A stretch of 53,208 nt of DNA. Origin: Clostridia bacterium. Lineage in GTDB: Bacteria > Bacillota > Clostridia > UBA1212. Below the pieces are notes generated by a model, which saw only the letters and a list, made by a program, of their open reading frames with translations, did not search any database and had not been told where the DNA came from. The stretch's first letter is position 1. Every line of letters begins with the position of its first letter. This document shows, one piece after another, positions 6,897 through 15,236 of the stretch. The DNA lies in assembly GCA_017959965.1 (NCBI GenBank), contig JAGCZO010000157.1, forward strand, positions 1-53,208, read 5' to 3'. Both the position numbers and the translations under genes were made by a program.

Positions 6897-8795
6897 TCAG
6901 AATCTTCCGCCTCCGCCTCCGTGGCTTCTGCCTGAGGAGCCGCTTGAGTGACCTCCTCCGCCGCCTGAGGAACCGCCTGAAGAGGATGGGGGAATGTAGA
7001 CTCTCGTGGTAGTTGTGTCAATGTAGATCTCGTTTTTGTCACGAATATTCAGTATCGAATTGTCGATATACTGGGTGGGCGAGACCCTGGTCACGGGATT
7101 GCTTGAGTTGCTTGTCCTGATCATGGTGATGATCAAGCCTACTGCGACTGCTATCGCGACGGACCAGAACACGTTGCTGAAGGAAAGAGGATAATGGCCG
7201 AAAATCATTTTCCAACGGACGTAGGTGATGAAGATCTCGGAGGTCTTCATCCAGGTGTTGCCGAATAACGAGTTAAGGCGCAGATCCAGAGCGTCCTCAA
7301 GATCGTCTGACTTGTAGGCCGGGATCCTTGATCCCGCTTTGACTCCGGTGGAGGCAAAAGCGAATTCCTTATAGGTGTTGTTCTGGTAGAGCACAAGGAT
7401 CACCGCGTCGCCGTTATCGCCGGCTCCGTACCCGTGATATCTCAGGTAGCATTCGGCGTAGTCCGTCAGATTGAAATAACTGCCGAAAAAGCCGTGGTTG
7501 TAACCGACGATGCAGCCCGGTCCGAACTCGGAGGGAGCGTAGTCGACCACCGTAAGTATCACCAGCTCGGTCTTTATATCGTTAAGGGCCTTGGCGGTCT
7601 TCTCCGTAAGGGTCTTGACGTTGTCGTCGCCAAGGACTTTGGCGTTGTCCGAAACAAGCGGAGCGTCCCCGCCCGCGCCTTTTTCAAAGAGATCCGCAAT
7701 ACTGTATTCATTGTGCCGAGCGTCGATCTCCAGTAAGCCGATGAGGTCGATATAACTGACCAGTCCTTCAACGCAGGCTGAGGGGGTCCCGGCGTCTTTG
7801 GTATACTGATACTGCTCGTTTTTCAGGCCGAAGCCGCATTCCTTGATCATGCCCGCAGAATAGCAGGAAGAGTTGAACCCGTTTTCATCCTTGCAGATAG
7901 CGAATATAACGCCGCAGGGAGCTTCCGAGCCTTCCGAGGCGCCAAAGCCATTGGAGTTGAAAAAGTCAGCCGCGTAGTCGTTCAGATTGTACACCGGGCC
8001 TCTGTTTTTGTAAAAAGCTTCGGCTTCGGGACCGAAATCAGCTGCGGAAAAGTCTTCCTTTACGGTCAGCAGAACAAAGTCGCAGCCGCATTGGGCTTCG
8101 TACTTTTTCAGGGTCTCCTCCGCCAGCTTTTTGTCGGCGGCACTGAGGATACCGGCGTTGTCGTAAACGAGCTCCGCGTTGACGGTGGTCTCAGTCTTGA
8201 AGGAATATTTCTGACTCAGGGCAGCCTCCTTGGCAACGTTCTCGGCGCTGCCAATGTAATAATCCATGGCTTCCTCGTATTTTCCTGCCGAGAGGAGGGG
8301 CTGGATGCCGCTCTTCATTTCGCTGATATACGGTTCAAAAATATCTTTGGCTTCGCCTGTGGTGATAAACCAGTACATCCTGTCGTCGGGATCCATGTTG
8401 ATTCCGAGAATGACTCCGCTGTAGTTATCGCCAAGGCCGTAGCCGTTGTAGTCGAAAAAGTCCGCGACATAATCGTCAAAGGCCATGCCGCCGGGCTCAT
8501 ATCTGTAATAATACGCCACTTTTTCTCCGAATTCGGAGGCCGAGTAGCCGTTGACGGTCAGGACCACGAAGTCAATGCCGTAGAGAGCGCCGTCATTGGC
8601 GATACGCTCCGCAAGCTTTTCTTCATAGGTCTGAGACAGAATGTCGGCTCTGTCCGTGACTCTCGGCGCCGTGGGATCGTGAAAGGGCTCAAAGCCTTCG
8701 ATGGCTGCGGAGACGTTGGGAACGAACAGGGAGGATACAAGCATCAGCGCCGCGAAGAACAGGGCTGTGATCTTAAAAATCTTTGAGTTTTTCAT
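6897..8795 (-). CDS. Exported membrane protein with three tandem TPM domains and a Gly/Ser-rich tail
   Basis: The 632-residue protein has a signal peptide (LFFAALMLVSSLFVPNVSAA) and three diverged TPM (YgcG-type) repeats at about 45-190, 205-350 and 375-500. Each opens with a phrase like VTDRADILS or VYDNAGILS, then an FVVLTV-type strand, an E/DFG segment and an FNxNGFG-type turn. A membrane helix (about 545-567) is followed by a cytoplasmic part ending in GGSSGGGGGHSSGSSG. Most TPM proteins have one domain. TPM proteins have been tied to phosphatase activity and photosystem repair in plants; the bacterial role is unclear. GGGAGG precedes the ATG. It follows the zinc-ribbon gene by 12 bases, a common pairing. 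Confidence 0.8.
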   Translation of the reverse strand: MKNSKIFKITALFFAALMLVSSLFVPNVSAAIEGFEPFHDPTAPRVTDRADILSQTYEEKLAERIANDGALYGIDFVVLTVNGYSASEFGEKVAYYYRYEPGGMAFDDYVADFFDYNGYGLGDNYSGVILGINMDPDDRMYWFITTGEAKDIFEPYISEMKSGIQPLLSAGKYEEAMDYYIGSAENVAKEAALSQKYSFKTETTVNAELVYDNAGILSAADKKLAEETLKKYEAQCGCDFVLLTVKEDFSAADFGPEAEAFYKNRGPVYNLNDYAADFFNSNGFGASEGSEAPCGVIFAICKDENGFNSSCYSAGMIKECGFGLKNEQYQYTKDAGTPSACVEGLVSYIDLIGLLEIDARHNEYSIADLFEKGAGGDAPLVSDNAKVLGDDNVKTLTEKTAKALNDIKTELVILTVVDYAPSEFGPGCIVGYNHGFFGSYFNLTDYAECYLRYHGYGAGDNGDAVILVLYQNNTYKEFAFASTGVKAGSRIPAYKSDDLEDALDLRLNSLFGNTWMKTSEIFITYVRWKMIFGHYPLSFSNVFWSVAIAVAVGLIITMIRTSNSSNPVTRVSPTQYIDNSILNIRDKNEIYIDTTTTRVYIPPSSSGGSSGGGGGHSSGSSGRSHGGGGGRF

Positions 8796-8807
8796 AACAC
8801 CCTCCCT

Positions 8808-9875
8808 TCACCGCAATAGAAACATAATGATCATCAAAACTGCCGCGATTATGCCTGCCGAGATGGCGAAATTCTTCAGCCAGCGGAATTTTGACTTTGG
8901 GAACTCACCGACTATCTTGCCGGTCTGTCCGTTGATGGTATAGGTATACGTGTTGCCCCCGTACTTGGCTTTCATCATGTAAACGGGAAGCAGGGCGTAT
9001 TTTGCTTCGGTATCCTTGAGACTGAGATCGTCGCTGACCTTCCTGACGGAGGAGTAACCGGTGACGCTTTTTGAGAAAGCTTTGTTGACTCCGTCCGAGA
9101 CCTTGACTCCCGCTCTGGGCGTGCAGGCCTCCGGGTCGTCATCGTACCTGTCGGCAAGAAAACCGCTGAGATAGCCCGGGGCGAATTCCTCCAGCTGGGA
9201 GTAGTCGTAGGGCTCAAGGAGATCCATGGTGTTGTCGTCCATTTTGATGCTGGCATCAACGGGTATCTTCTTGAAGCCCACCTCGCCGTCCACCGTCACG
9301 TAGTAATACTTGGTCTCGGTGTAGCGGTAGTTAGAGGAGTACCAGGATCTTGTGGTGGTGGTCTCGAAGGTGACCTTGCCGTCGGCGGTGCAGTCGTAGA
9401 GCCAGAAGGGCACGTACAAGCCAATGGCCTTGTCGATGACCACGTCCGTGACCAGCTTTTTTGGAAGGAGCTTTCTCTTTTTCACAAGGTCCTTCCACAT
9501 GTCGGCAAGATCTTTTTTGACGATCTTAAAGGGAATAATGTAGTTCGGCCGCAGCGCTCCCTCCAGGTTTTGATTGATTATTATTTCATTGTCGCAATAG
9601 GGGCAATGGGTCGCGCTGGTGGTCGCGTCGGTGACGATATCGGCTCCGCAGTATTTGCAAGAATACGTCACGGAGCCTGTCAGGTCCTCCTTGACGAATG
9701 AGGCAATGTGATCGCCCCAGTCGAAGGAGGGCTCATCCGATGCGGCGGCGTTTCGTATTGCGAAAAGATCATACCGGTTCCCGCAAGCGGGACACCGAAA
9801 TTTTCCGATGGCGACGTCATAAAGCAATGAAGTGTCGCATGACGGACATTTGAATGATACCAAATTATTCTGCAT
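8808..9875 (-). CDS. Zinc-ribbon protein with C-terminal membrane helix, partner of TPM protein
   Basis: The 355-residue protein has two N-terminal zinc ribbons: CPSC and CPAC in the first 35 residues, CKYC and CPYCDNEI at about 75-97. The middle part includes RPNYIIPFKIVKK and YVPFWLYDCTADG, typical of Clostridial proteins named for a TFIIB-type zinc ribbon. One membrane helix ends the protein (AGIIAAVLMIIMFLL), leaving the ribbons in the cytosol. It lies directly upstream of the TPM gene in one transcript, suggesting a membrane-associated complex. No enzymatic motif was seen and its biochemical role is unknown. Confidence 0.75.
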   Translation of the reverse strand: MQNNLVSFKCPSCDTSLLYDVAIGKFRCPACGNRYDLFAIRNAAASDEPSFDWGDHIASFVKEDLTGSVTYSCKYCGADIVTDATTSATHCPYCDNEIIINQNLEGALRPNYIIPFKIVKKDLADMWKDLVKKRKLLPKKLVTDVVIDKAIGLYVPFWLYDCTADGKVTFETTTTRSWYSSNYRYTETKYYYVTVDGEVGFKKIPVDASIKMDDNTMDLLEPYDYSQLEEFAPGYLSGFLADRYDDDPEACTPRAGVKVSDGVNKAFSKSVTGYSSVRKVSDDLSLKDTEAKYALLPVYMMKAKYGGNTYTYTINGQTGKIVGEFPKSKFRWLKNFAISAGIIAAVLMIIMFLLR

Positions 9876-9902
9876 TTTGATCCTTTCAATTGTGTAAGCC
9901 GT

Positions 9903-9942
9903 AAAAAAGATCCGGATTTCCCTTTTACAGGAGATCCGGACC
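9903..9942 (-). terminator. Intrinsic terminator after the lipid kinase gene
   Basis: On the minus strand GTCCGGATCTCC pairs with GGAAATCCGGAT across a short loop and is followed by CTTTTTT (plus-strand AAAAAAG at 9903-9909). It lies downstream of the kinase gene ending at 10034. Confidence 0.7.
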
Positions 9943-10033
9943 GCCGTTTATGAGAGTGTTATCCGGACCTTTGAATCTCCGTGAGAAGCCTGCCTTAAGG
10001 AGGCCGTTCACACTTTCATCTTTTTTCGTGACG

Positions 10034-10891
10034 TCAGTCTCTGTAAGCATGTGTTTCGGTTGAGGAAATATTCAGGAAGGTCTCGCCGTCGATCTGCATA
10101 GCGCAGGGCTGATCGAACTCGACTGTGATGTCCTTACCGGTGAACACCGAAACGTGCTTTGTTTCGTTCACAAGCTCTCCCTTGAAGATCTTCGGGAAGA
10201 TCATGAGGGCGTGGAGCGGGATCTTATCGTACATCACGACGCAGGTCAGCGTTCTTTCCTTGTTCAGTCTGTCCTGATCCGGAGCGACCTTCATGCCGCC
10301 GCCGTAGAATTTTCCGTTCATAACAGGAGCCAGCCAGGCGTTTTTAAATTCATGCACGACGCCGTCAACAGTGATCTTGGCGGTCCTGGGCTTGAATTTG
10401 AAAAGCAGACCCTTGATGGCAATGGAAGTGTAGTTTATCGGCTTGTCGCTGAGAGCGCGCTGTCTGTCGCCTTCTTCACAGCAGTATCCGTCGATACCGT
10501 AGCCAACGCCGTTCACAAAGCAATATTCCTTGCCGTCAACGATCGTAACAGGCAGCTTCTCCAGGTATTTGTTGACGAGAAGCAGCTCATCCTTTACGCT
10601 GCCTTTGACGTCGTTCCAGAAATCGTTGCCCGATCCGGCGGGAAAGAAATAAATATCTCTCTTAAGAGGCCTGCTGTGGATGTCGTTCGCAAGGTGCTGG
10701 AGAGTTCCGTCTCCGCCGCAGAAAACGACCTTCACGTCCTCGGGAACCGTGTCGAGATAGTCGTAGGCATTGCCAATGGTCGTAACGTCGACATATTCAA
10801 AGGTCTCGCCCGGGAGCAGCTTTTCTATTTCTTCGCCTGAGGTTTTGCCCGTTCCGTTGTTGGATTTACTGTTAATAAGGATCCTAACCAT
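10034..10891 (-). CDS. Diacylglycerol kinase family lipid kinase (YegS/BmrU-like)
   Basis: The 285-residue protein has the DAGK catalytic domain: an N-terminal ILINSKSNNGTGK segment, the nucleotide-binding FCGGDGTLQHLANDI motif at about 57-71, and PAGSGNDF near 83-90. The C-terminal beta-rich half contains NGKFYGGGMKVAPDQ, typical of the YegS/BmrU group. Members phosphorylate diacylglycerol or related lipids with ATP and recycle diacylglycerol from lipoteichoic acid synthesis. The lipid substrate here is not determined. AGGAGG sits 6 bases before the ATG. It follows the tail-anchored secreted protein gene, with a strong hairpin between them. Confidence 0.85.
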   Translation of the reverse strand: MVRILINSKSNNGTGKTSGEEIEKLLPGETFEYVDVTTIGNAYDYLDTVPEDVKVVFCGGDGTLQHLANDIHSRPLKRDIYFFPAGSGNDFWNDVKGSVKDELLLVNKYLEKLPVTIVDGKEYCFVNGVGYGIDGYCCEEGDRQRALSDKPINYTSIAIKGLLFKFKPRTAKITVDGVVHEFKNAWLAPVMNGKFYGGGMKVAPDQDRLNKERTLTCVVMYDKIPLHALMIFPKIFKGELVNETKHVSVFTGKDITVEFDQPCAMQIDGETFLNISSTETHAYRD

Positions 10892-10937
10892 TATTTCCTC
10901 CTGATCTTATCACACTTATGGCTTGTTTTTTTGAGGA

Positions 10938-10965
10938 TCACCGGAACGGAAGACCGTCCCGGTGA
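10938..10965. other. 12-bp perfect-stem hairpin without T-run
   Basis: TCACCGGAACGG (10938-10949) pairs with CCGTCCCGGTGA (10954-10965) across the loop AAGA, with one G-U type pair in the transcript. The nearest T-run (plus strand 10925-10932) is on the wrong side for a minus-strand terminator. It may block read-back or protect the upstream mRNA 3' end. Confidence 0.45.
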
Positions 10966-10977
10966 CCAAATCTGTCT

Positions 10978-11817
10978 TTATCTGGATTTCTTTTTGATGA
11001 ACACTGACACTGCGGCAAGGGCGAGCAGCGAAAGTCCGGATACCGAAATGATGCTGCCGCAGCCACTGCTTTCGGGCGCTTTTGTCGCAGGCGCGTCGGT
11101 GGCTTCCGGAGCGTCGGTAACTTCGGGAGCGTCGGTTACCACCGGAGCTTCGGTCACTTCGGGAGTAGCGGTGGGCTCGGGTGTCGCGGTAGGCTCGGGA
11201 GTGGGCGTGGGAGGCTCGGGAGTTACTTCTTCGCCTTCGTCAAGGATAACGGCGCAATGGAACCCGTCGGCTTCAATGCTGCATCCGTCGATATCAAACT
11301 CGATGCCGTCCGCAGGCTCTGCGGCGCTGAGGACCAGGTAGGCACCTTCCTCGGAGAGAAGCATAACTCTGAAGCAGTAGGTTCCGCCGGGGAGCTGATC
11401 AAAGGTCCACACGAAGTTACTGTTGTCCTTGTCGGTCGTAATAACTTCTCTTCTCAGAGCGTCTTCGGCTTTATACTCGTATCCGGACTTTGAGGAATCC
11501 GCTTTGAATATTGCCAGCTCCATTTCTCCTGCGACGATACCTTCAAACTGGTTCGGGTCGCCTGCCCAGTAAGGCATCCGGATGGTGCTGAAGGGCTTCT
11601 TGGCAAAGAACGAGACCGATGCGTAGGCGTCCTCGAACACTGTGGCTGTCCACTCGCCGCCGAGAGCTCCGGCAACTGCCGCAAACCAAAGAGTCGGCTG
11701 AGCCGCCTCGATACCTTCGGCAAGCTCCAAAACCTCGGGAGCTTCCTCGGCGGATACTGACATCATACCCATGACCAGAACGGCCAGGATCAAAAGAATC
11801 GATACTACTTTTTTCAT
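10978..11817 (-). CDS. Exported protein with beta-sandwich module and Cys-Gly C-terminal anchor signal
   Basis: The 279-residue protein has a signal peptide (residues 1-23, ending SVSA), a beta-rich domain at about 65-165 ending LPGGTYCFRVML, and a Thr/Pro/Ala/Glu-rich linker at about 205-250 with repeated TATPEP and TDAPE units. The tail reads SSGCGS, then a hydrophobic helix, then KKKSR. This tripartite tail resembles C-terminal protein-sorting signals of the MYXO-CTERM kind. The same SGCG-helix-basic pattern ends the large enzyme encoded at 21680-24184. The beta-rich domain looks like the recurring module described in the findings. It is probably a cell-surface protein of unknown ligand. 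Confidence 0.6.
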   Translation of the reverse strand: MKKVVSILLILAVLVMGMMSVSAEEAPEVLELAEGIEAAQPTLWFAAVAGALGGEWTATVFEDAYASVSFFAKKPFSTIRMPYWAGDPNQFEGIVAGEMELAIFKADSSKSGYEYKAEDALRREVITTDKDNSNFVWTFDQLPGGTYCFRVMLLSEEGAYLVLSAAEPADGIEFDIDGCSIEADGFHCAVILDEGEEVTPEPPTPTPEPTATPEPTATPEVTEAPVVTDAPEVTDAPEATDAPATKAPESSGCGSIISVSGLSLLALAAVSVFIKKKSR

Positions 11818-11848
11818 GATGAATATTCCTTTCTTCTAGATCAATTCC

Positions 11849-11931
11849 GGGCAGCTTGTAATAGAGGCTGCCCTGTTATATGCGACAGTTGCCTGTCTGA
11901 AACCGAAGACAGCGAACTGTCCGGCTTTTTT
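11849..11931 (+). other. Two hairpins plus plus-strand T-run in an intergenic region
   Basis: GGGCAGC/GCTGCCC (11849-11855 and 11867-11873) is followed by GACAGTT...AACTGTC (11884-11921) with an inner CTGTCT/AGACAG stem, then CGGCTTTTTT. The terminator-like order is on the plus strand although both flanking genes are on the minus strand. It could end a small plus-strand RNA, or fold in the leader of the minus-strand gene starting at 11817. Confidence 0.4.
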
Positions 11932-11970
11932 CACAATTTATAACTCCGGCAACGCCAGAGTGCGCCCGGG

Positions 11971-13407
11971 TCACCTGTCGATGAAGGCAAGGTAGCCCTT
12001 GTAGGCCCAGTAAACGTCTGCCTTTGAAGCCATCTCGAGAGGGGCGTGCATGCTGAAGAGAGGCACACCGCAGTCGATCACTTCGACGCCCTTGTCGGCC
12101 ATGAACTGAGCAATGGTCCCGCCGCCGCCGGCGTTCATCTTACCCATTTCGTTGATCTGCCAGGCGACCTCGTTTTTGTCGAAAATGCCCGTGACCTCGG
12201 CGACAAATTCCGCAGGAGCATCGGAGGTTCCGCCTTTTCCGCCGCCGCCGGTGTACTTTTCGATGGCGATGCCGCCGCCCATGAACGCGGCGTTTGACTC
12301 ATCGTAGACCTCGGAGTACGAGGGATCGAAGGCCGTGGTAACGTCCGCGGAAAGCATTTTTGAGGATGCAAGGCAGCGTTTGGCGGCGAGAAGGGTCTCA
12401 CCGTAGCCGTAAAGGGAAGCCACCTCCATGGCGAAAAGCTCGAGAGAATTGGACCTTGCGCCTGTGACGCCGACGGAGCCGATCTCTTCTTTATCAGCAA
12501 AATAAGCTACGGCTGTCTTTTCGGGTACGTTCTTCATGTCGATGAGAGCCCGGAGCTCGGTGAATGCGCAGACTCTGTCGTCGTGTCCGTACGCAGCAAT
12601 GATGGCTCTGTCAAAACCGATGTCGACTGCTTTGTCCGCAGGGGTGATGACGAGCTCGGCGTTTATGAAATCTCTCTCGGAAATCTTGTATTTTTCGGAA
12701 AGATAGGTAAGTATTGCCTGCTTTACCGTGAATGGCTTATCGTCCGGATCTGCTTCATTTATGACGCCGGGCATTGAGCCTACGATAACGTTAAGGTGCG
12801 CCTCGGGGTCAATGAAGCCGTTGGCGGGCTTGCTCATCTGGGCATGGCCAAGGTGAGGGAGCAGGTCGGAGATCATGAATTTCGGATCGCCTTCGTCTTC
12901 GCCGATCCTGAAATTGACTTTGGTTCCGTCCGATCTGACGATAACGCCGTGAAGGGCGAGGGGAATGGTGGGCCACTGATACATCTTGATGCCGCCGTAG
13001 TAGTGGGTCTTGAAGTAAAGGAAATTATTCCTCTCCATCAGGGGCCAGGGCTTGAGGTCGAGCCTGGGACAGTCCACGTGGGCGCCGATCAGGTTAAAGC
13101 CCGCATCCGGGCAGGTCTTTCCCAGTCTGGCAATGAAGATGCATCTGTTGTGGTGAACGTAATAAAGCTTAGTGCCGGGAAGCTCGGCGGCAGGGATATT
13201 CTTAGCTTTGATCTCGTCAAGTGAAAGAAATCCGTCGGCTCTAAGCATCTCTACGGCCGAGTCAACGGCCTCGCGTTCGGTCTTGCTGTTGTCAAGAAAT
13301 TTTTTGTAGTCCTCGCAGAAATCGAAAACTTCCTTTTTCTTTTCGTCCGACATATACTGCCAGGAATTCTTTTTCTTAAATTCAAGGGATTCATCAAATT
13401 TTGCCAT
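11971..13407 (-). CDS. M18 family aspartyl-type aminopeptidase
   Basis: The 478-residue cytosolic protein matches full-length bacterial M18 aminopeptidases, dodecameric two-metal enzymes that remove N-terminal residues, often acidic ones. Metal and catalytic regions in order: GAHVDCPRLDLKP (His and Asp), YGHDDRVCAF (bridging Asp), DKEEIGSVGVTGARS (catalytic Glu and metal Glu), ADVTTAFDPSY (Asp), and FSMHAPLEMASKAD near the C-terminus (His). GGAGG precedes the ATG. A tandem 17-base repeat lies upstream. It is probably monocistronic, since terminators or hairpins lie on both sides. Confidence 0.9.
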   Translation of the reverse strand: MAKFDESLEFKKKNSWQYMSDEKKKEVFDFCEDYKKFLDNSKTEREAVDSAVEMLRADGFLSLDEIKAKNIPAAELPGTKLYYVHHNRCIFIARLGKTCPDAGFNLIGAHVDCPRLDLKPWPLMERNNFLYFKTHYYGGIKMYQWPTIPLALHGVIVRSDGTKVNFRIGEDEGDPKFMISDLLPHLGHAQMSKPANGFIDPEAHLNVIVGSMPGVINEADPDDKPFTVKQAILTYLSEKYKISERDFINAELVITPADKAVDIGFDRAIIAAYGHDDRVCAFTELRALIDMKNVPEKTAVAYFADKEEIGSVGVTGARSNSLELFAMEVASLYGYGETLLAAKRCLASSKMLSADVTTAFDPSYSEVYDESNAAFMGGGIAIEKYTGGGGKGGTSDAPAEFVAEVTGIFDKNEVAWQINEMGKMNAGGGGTIAQFMADKGVEVIDCGVPLFSMHAPLEMASKADVYWAYKGYLAFIDR

Positions 13408-13481
13408 AACAATCCTCCACTCAGAAGTTTGAGGTAATTATATCATCTTTGCTTTTTTTGTGCGACCTTTTTTTATATTGT

Positions 13482-13521
13482 TTAACAGATTCGTGCTGCT
13501 TTACTTAACAGATCCGTGCTG
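13482..13521. repeat. Tandem 17-base repeat upstream of the M18 aminopeptidase gene
   Basis: TTAACAGATTCGTGCTG at 13482-13498 is repeated with one change at 13505-13521, a period of 23 bases. The copies lie 75-115 bases upstream of the minus-strand aminopeptidase start, just after the terminator of the dockerin gene. Their position suits an operator pair. Confidence 0.5.
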
Positions 13522-13523
13522 TC

Positions 13524-13563
13524 AAAAAAGAAGCCCGGAGGTTTTTATGCCTTCAGACTTCTT
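13524..13563 (-). terminator. Intrinsic terminator after the dockerin gene
   Basis: On the minus strand AGAAGTCTGAAGG pairs imperfectly with CCTCCGGGCTTCT and runs straight into TTTTT (plus-strand AAAAAA at 13524-13529). It lies about 60 bases beyond the stop at 13624. Confidence 0.55.
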
Positions 13564-13623
13564 GATCCTACACCGATCCGTTACGGACAGTGTTTATTTC
13601 TATCGATCAGCTGCTTTTAAATA

Positions 13624-14958
13624 TCAGCCGAAGGTCACGTCCCAGCCGGCGAGATATCTGGCCAGCATGATGGCATCCCAGTCGGAGACTTCACTGTCGC
13701 CGTCGAGATCAAGGGCGTCAAGATCGACATCAACGCTCCAGCCTGCCAGGTAACGCTCAAAGCTAATGGCATCCCAGTCGGAGAGCTCTCCGTCGCCGTC
13801 GGCATCGCCGAGCAGAACGTCGGTCTCGTCATCAGGATCCTCGGGACCGGTGTATTCTGCCGTTCTGAGGGCACAGTAGGGATAGAGCTCCGCTTCATCT
13901 CCGTTTACGAAGAACTCCCAATCTCCTCTTTCGATCGAATTCTCAGTGCCCTGCCAGAAACCGATAGCGCCCTCGTTTATGCGGGTGATGACTATGAGAT
14001 AACGGCGTCCGGCTTTCAGTTTGGCGCCGAAATCAAATTTCAGATCCTGGTTATCGATGTGATCCAGAACTTCGTCCGAGAATACCGGGGAGGAAGCAAT
14101 CGTGGTGTCATAATCGCCTTTCCAGACGTAAACGTCAACGCCTGCGTCAGAGTCGTGATTCTTGTTGCTCCAGGTGGGAGACTGCTTGAAGGTGAATTCC
14201 TTGATGACTTTTCCTGCGGGGACCTGCTCCGTAAGGATCGCGAATTCTTCATCTTTTCCTATTTGGTGAGGATCGTAAGCTCCGTCCACACGGGCAATGA
14301 TAGTGGTCTCCACGTCTTCTATGAAGTACGAAGGAGTCGACGTTTCGATAGATTTAAAGAACTCCGATGCGGCGACTGAGCCGTCGTAGAAAACGCCGAA
14401 AACAAAATCAGATCCGAGCACGTTTTTAGTCGATCCGAACTTTATGTATGAAGGTCCGTAAGCAGCCACGCCTGAAGGGAGAACTGTGTACGGCCCGGGG
14501 GCGTTGGGATTCAGAGTCTCCGCATACGGAGTTATCTGTGCGATCCTGAAAATATACTGGCCTGCGGGCAGAGTCTTTCCGAATCTGAACTCGACGTTAA
14601 GAGTATCTCCGTCGATGTTCCTGTCTTCGGAGAAGAGCGGGGCGGCCGCAACGGATGAATCCGCATCGCCGTCGAAAGCAAAGATCTCAAAACGTACGGT
14701 TGCATCAGCTTCATCAGCGCTTTTGCCGGCAAAGATAACAGGCAAATAGATTCCTGTGATGGGCGCCGCCGCGTTGAAAGTGGCATCGACGTTTCCGACG
14801 CAGTTTCCGTCGCTGTCAAACTGGCTCAGCCAGTATCCTACGCCGGTCGCGACGCCGGTATCGTATGAAAAAGCCAGACCTTCGTCGGCAAAAGATCCGA
14901 TCAGGCATACGGAGAGGATCATGGAAACGGCCAGAAGAACAGCTAATAATTTTTTCAT
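13624..14958 (-). CDS. Secreted dockerin protein with two beta-sandwich modules
   Basis: The 444-residue protein has a signal peptide (ending GSFADEG, about residue 24) and two copies of a beta-rich module at about 65-170 and 225-350. Typical phrases are APLFSEDRNIDGD ... LPAGQYIFRI and VYVWKGDYDTTIASSPVFS. A type I dockerin fills residues 384-444. Its two calcium loops read DADGDGELSDWD and DLDGDSEVSDWD, each followed by RYLAGW. The dockerin would attach the protein to a cohesin-bearing scaffold on the cell surface. No catalytic motif was seen, so it is probably a binding or structural subunit. GGAGGAG precedes the ATG. The 278 bases upstream hold an imperfect TTCGGGAAA/TTTCCGGAA hairpin and nothing else I recognise. 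Confidence 0.8.
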   Translation of the reverse strand: MKKLLAVLLAVSMILSVCLIGSFADEGLAFSYDTGVATGVGYWLSQFDSDGNCVGNVDATFNAAAPITGIYLPVIFAGKSADEADATVRFEIFAFDGDADSSVAAAPLFSEDRNIDGDTLNVEFRFGKTLPAGQYIFRIAQITPYAETLNPNAPGPYTVLPSGVAAYGPSYIKFGSTKNVLGSDFVFGVFYDGSVAASEFFKSIETSTPSYFIEDVETTIIARVDGAYDPHQIGKDEEFAILTEQVPAGKVIKEFTFKQSPTWSNKNHDSDAGVDVYVWKGDYDTTIASSPVFSDEVLDHIDNQDLKFDFGAKLKAGRRYLIVITRINEGAIGFWQGTENSIERGDWEFFVNGDEAELYPYCALRTAEYTGPEDPDDETDVLLGDADGDGELSDWDAISFERYLAGWSVDVDLDALDLDGDSEVSDWDAIMLARYLAGWDVTFG

Positions 14959-15236
14959 AAATTACTCCTCCTTTTTTTGAAACGGTGCTCCGCAGGGCAA
15001 CTGATGCACAGGCTCCGGCGCACGCTCCGTTGATATACAACCATCACTTTAACAAAGATAGAAACCATTTGCCCTTACGCATAAAAAACCTAAGCGTTCG
15101 GGAAATACTTTCCGGAATTGTTCGTGGTCATTGCCAACATTTTAAACTATCGCAGGGCGAAAATCAACAGTGTTTATCGGCTGTAGACAGGGATGGAAAG
15201 GCGGTAAAAGAGAAGTAAAAGGGCGTGACGCGGTAC

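Noticed and set aside
11077-11215. Repetitive stretch that could be a CRISPR-like or minisatellite array
   Set aside because: It encodes the Thr/Pro/Ala/Glu linker of the protein at 10978-11817. The irregular repeats follow codons, and there are no spacers.
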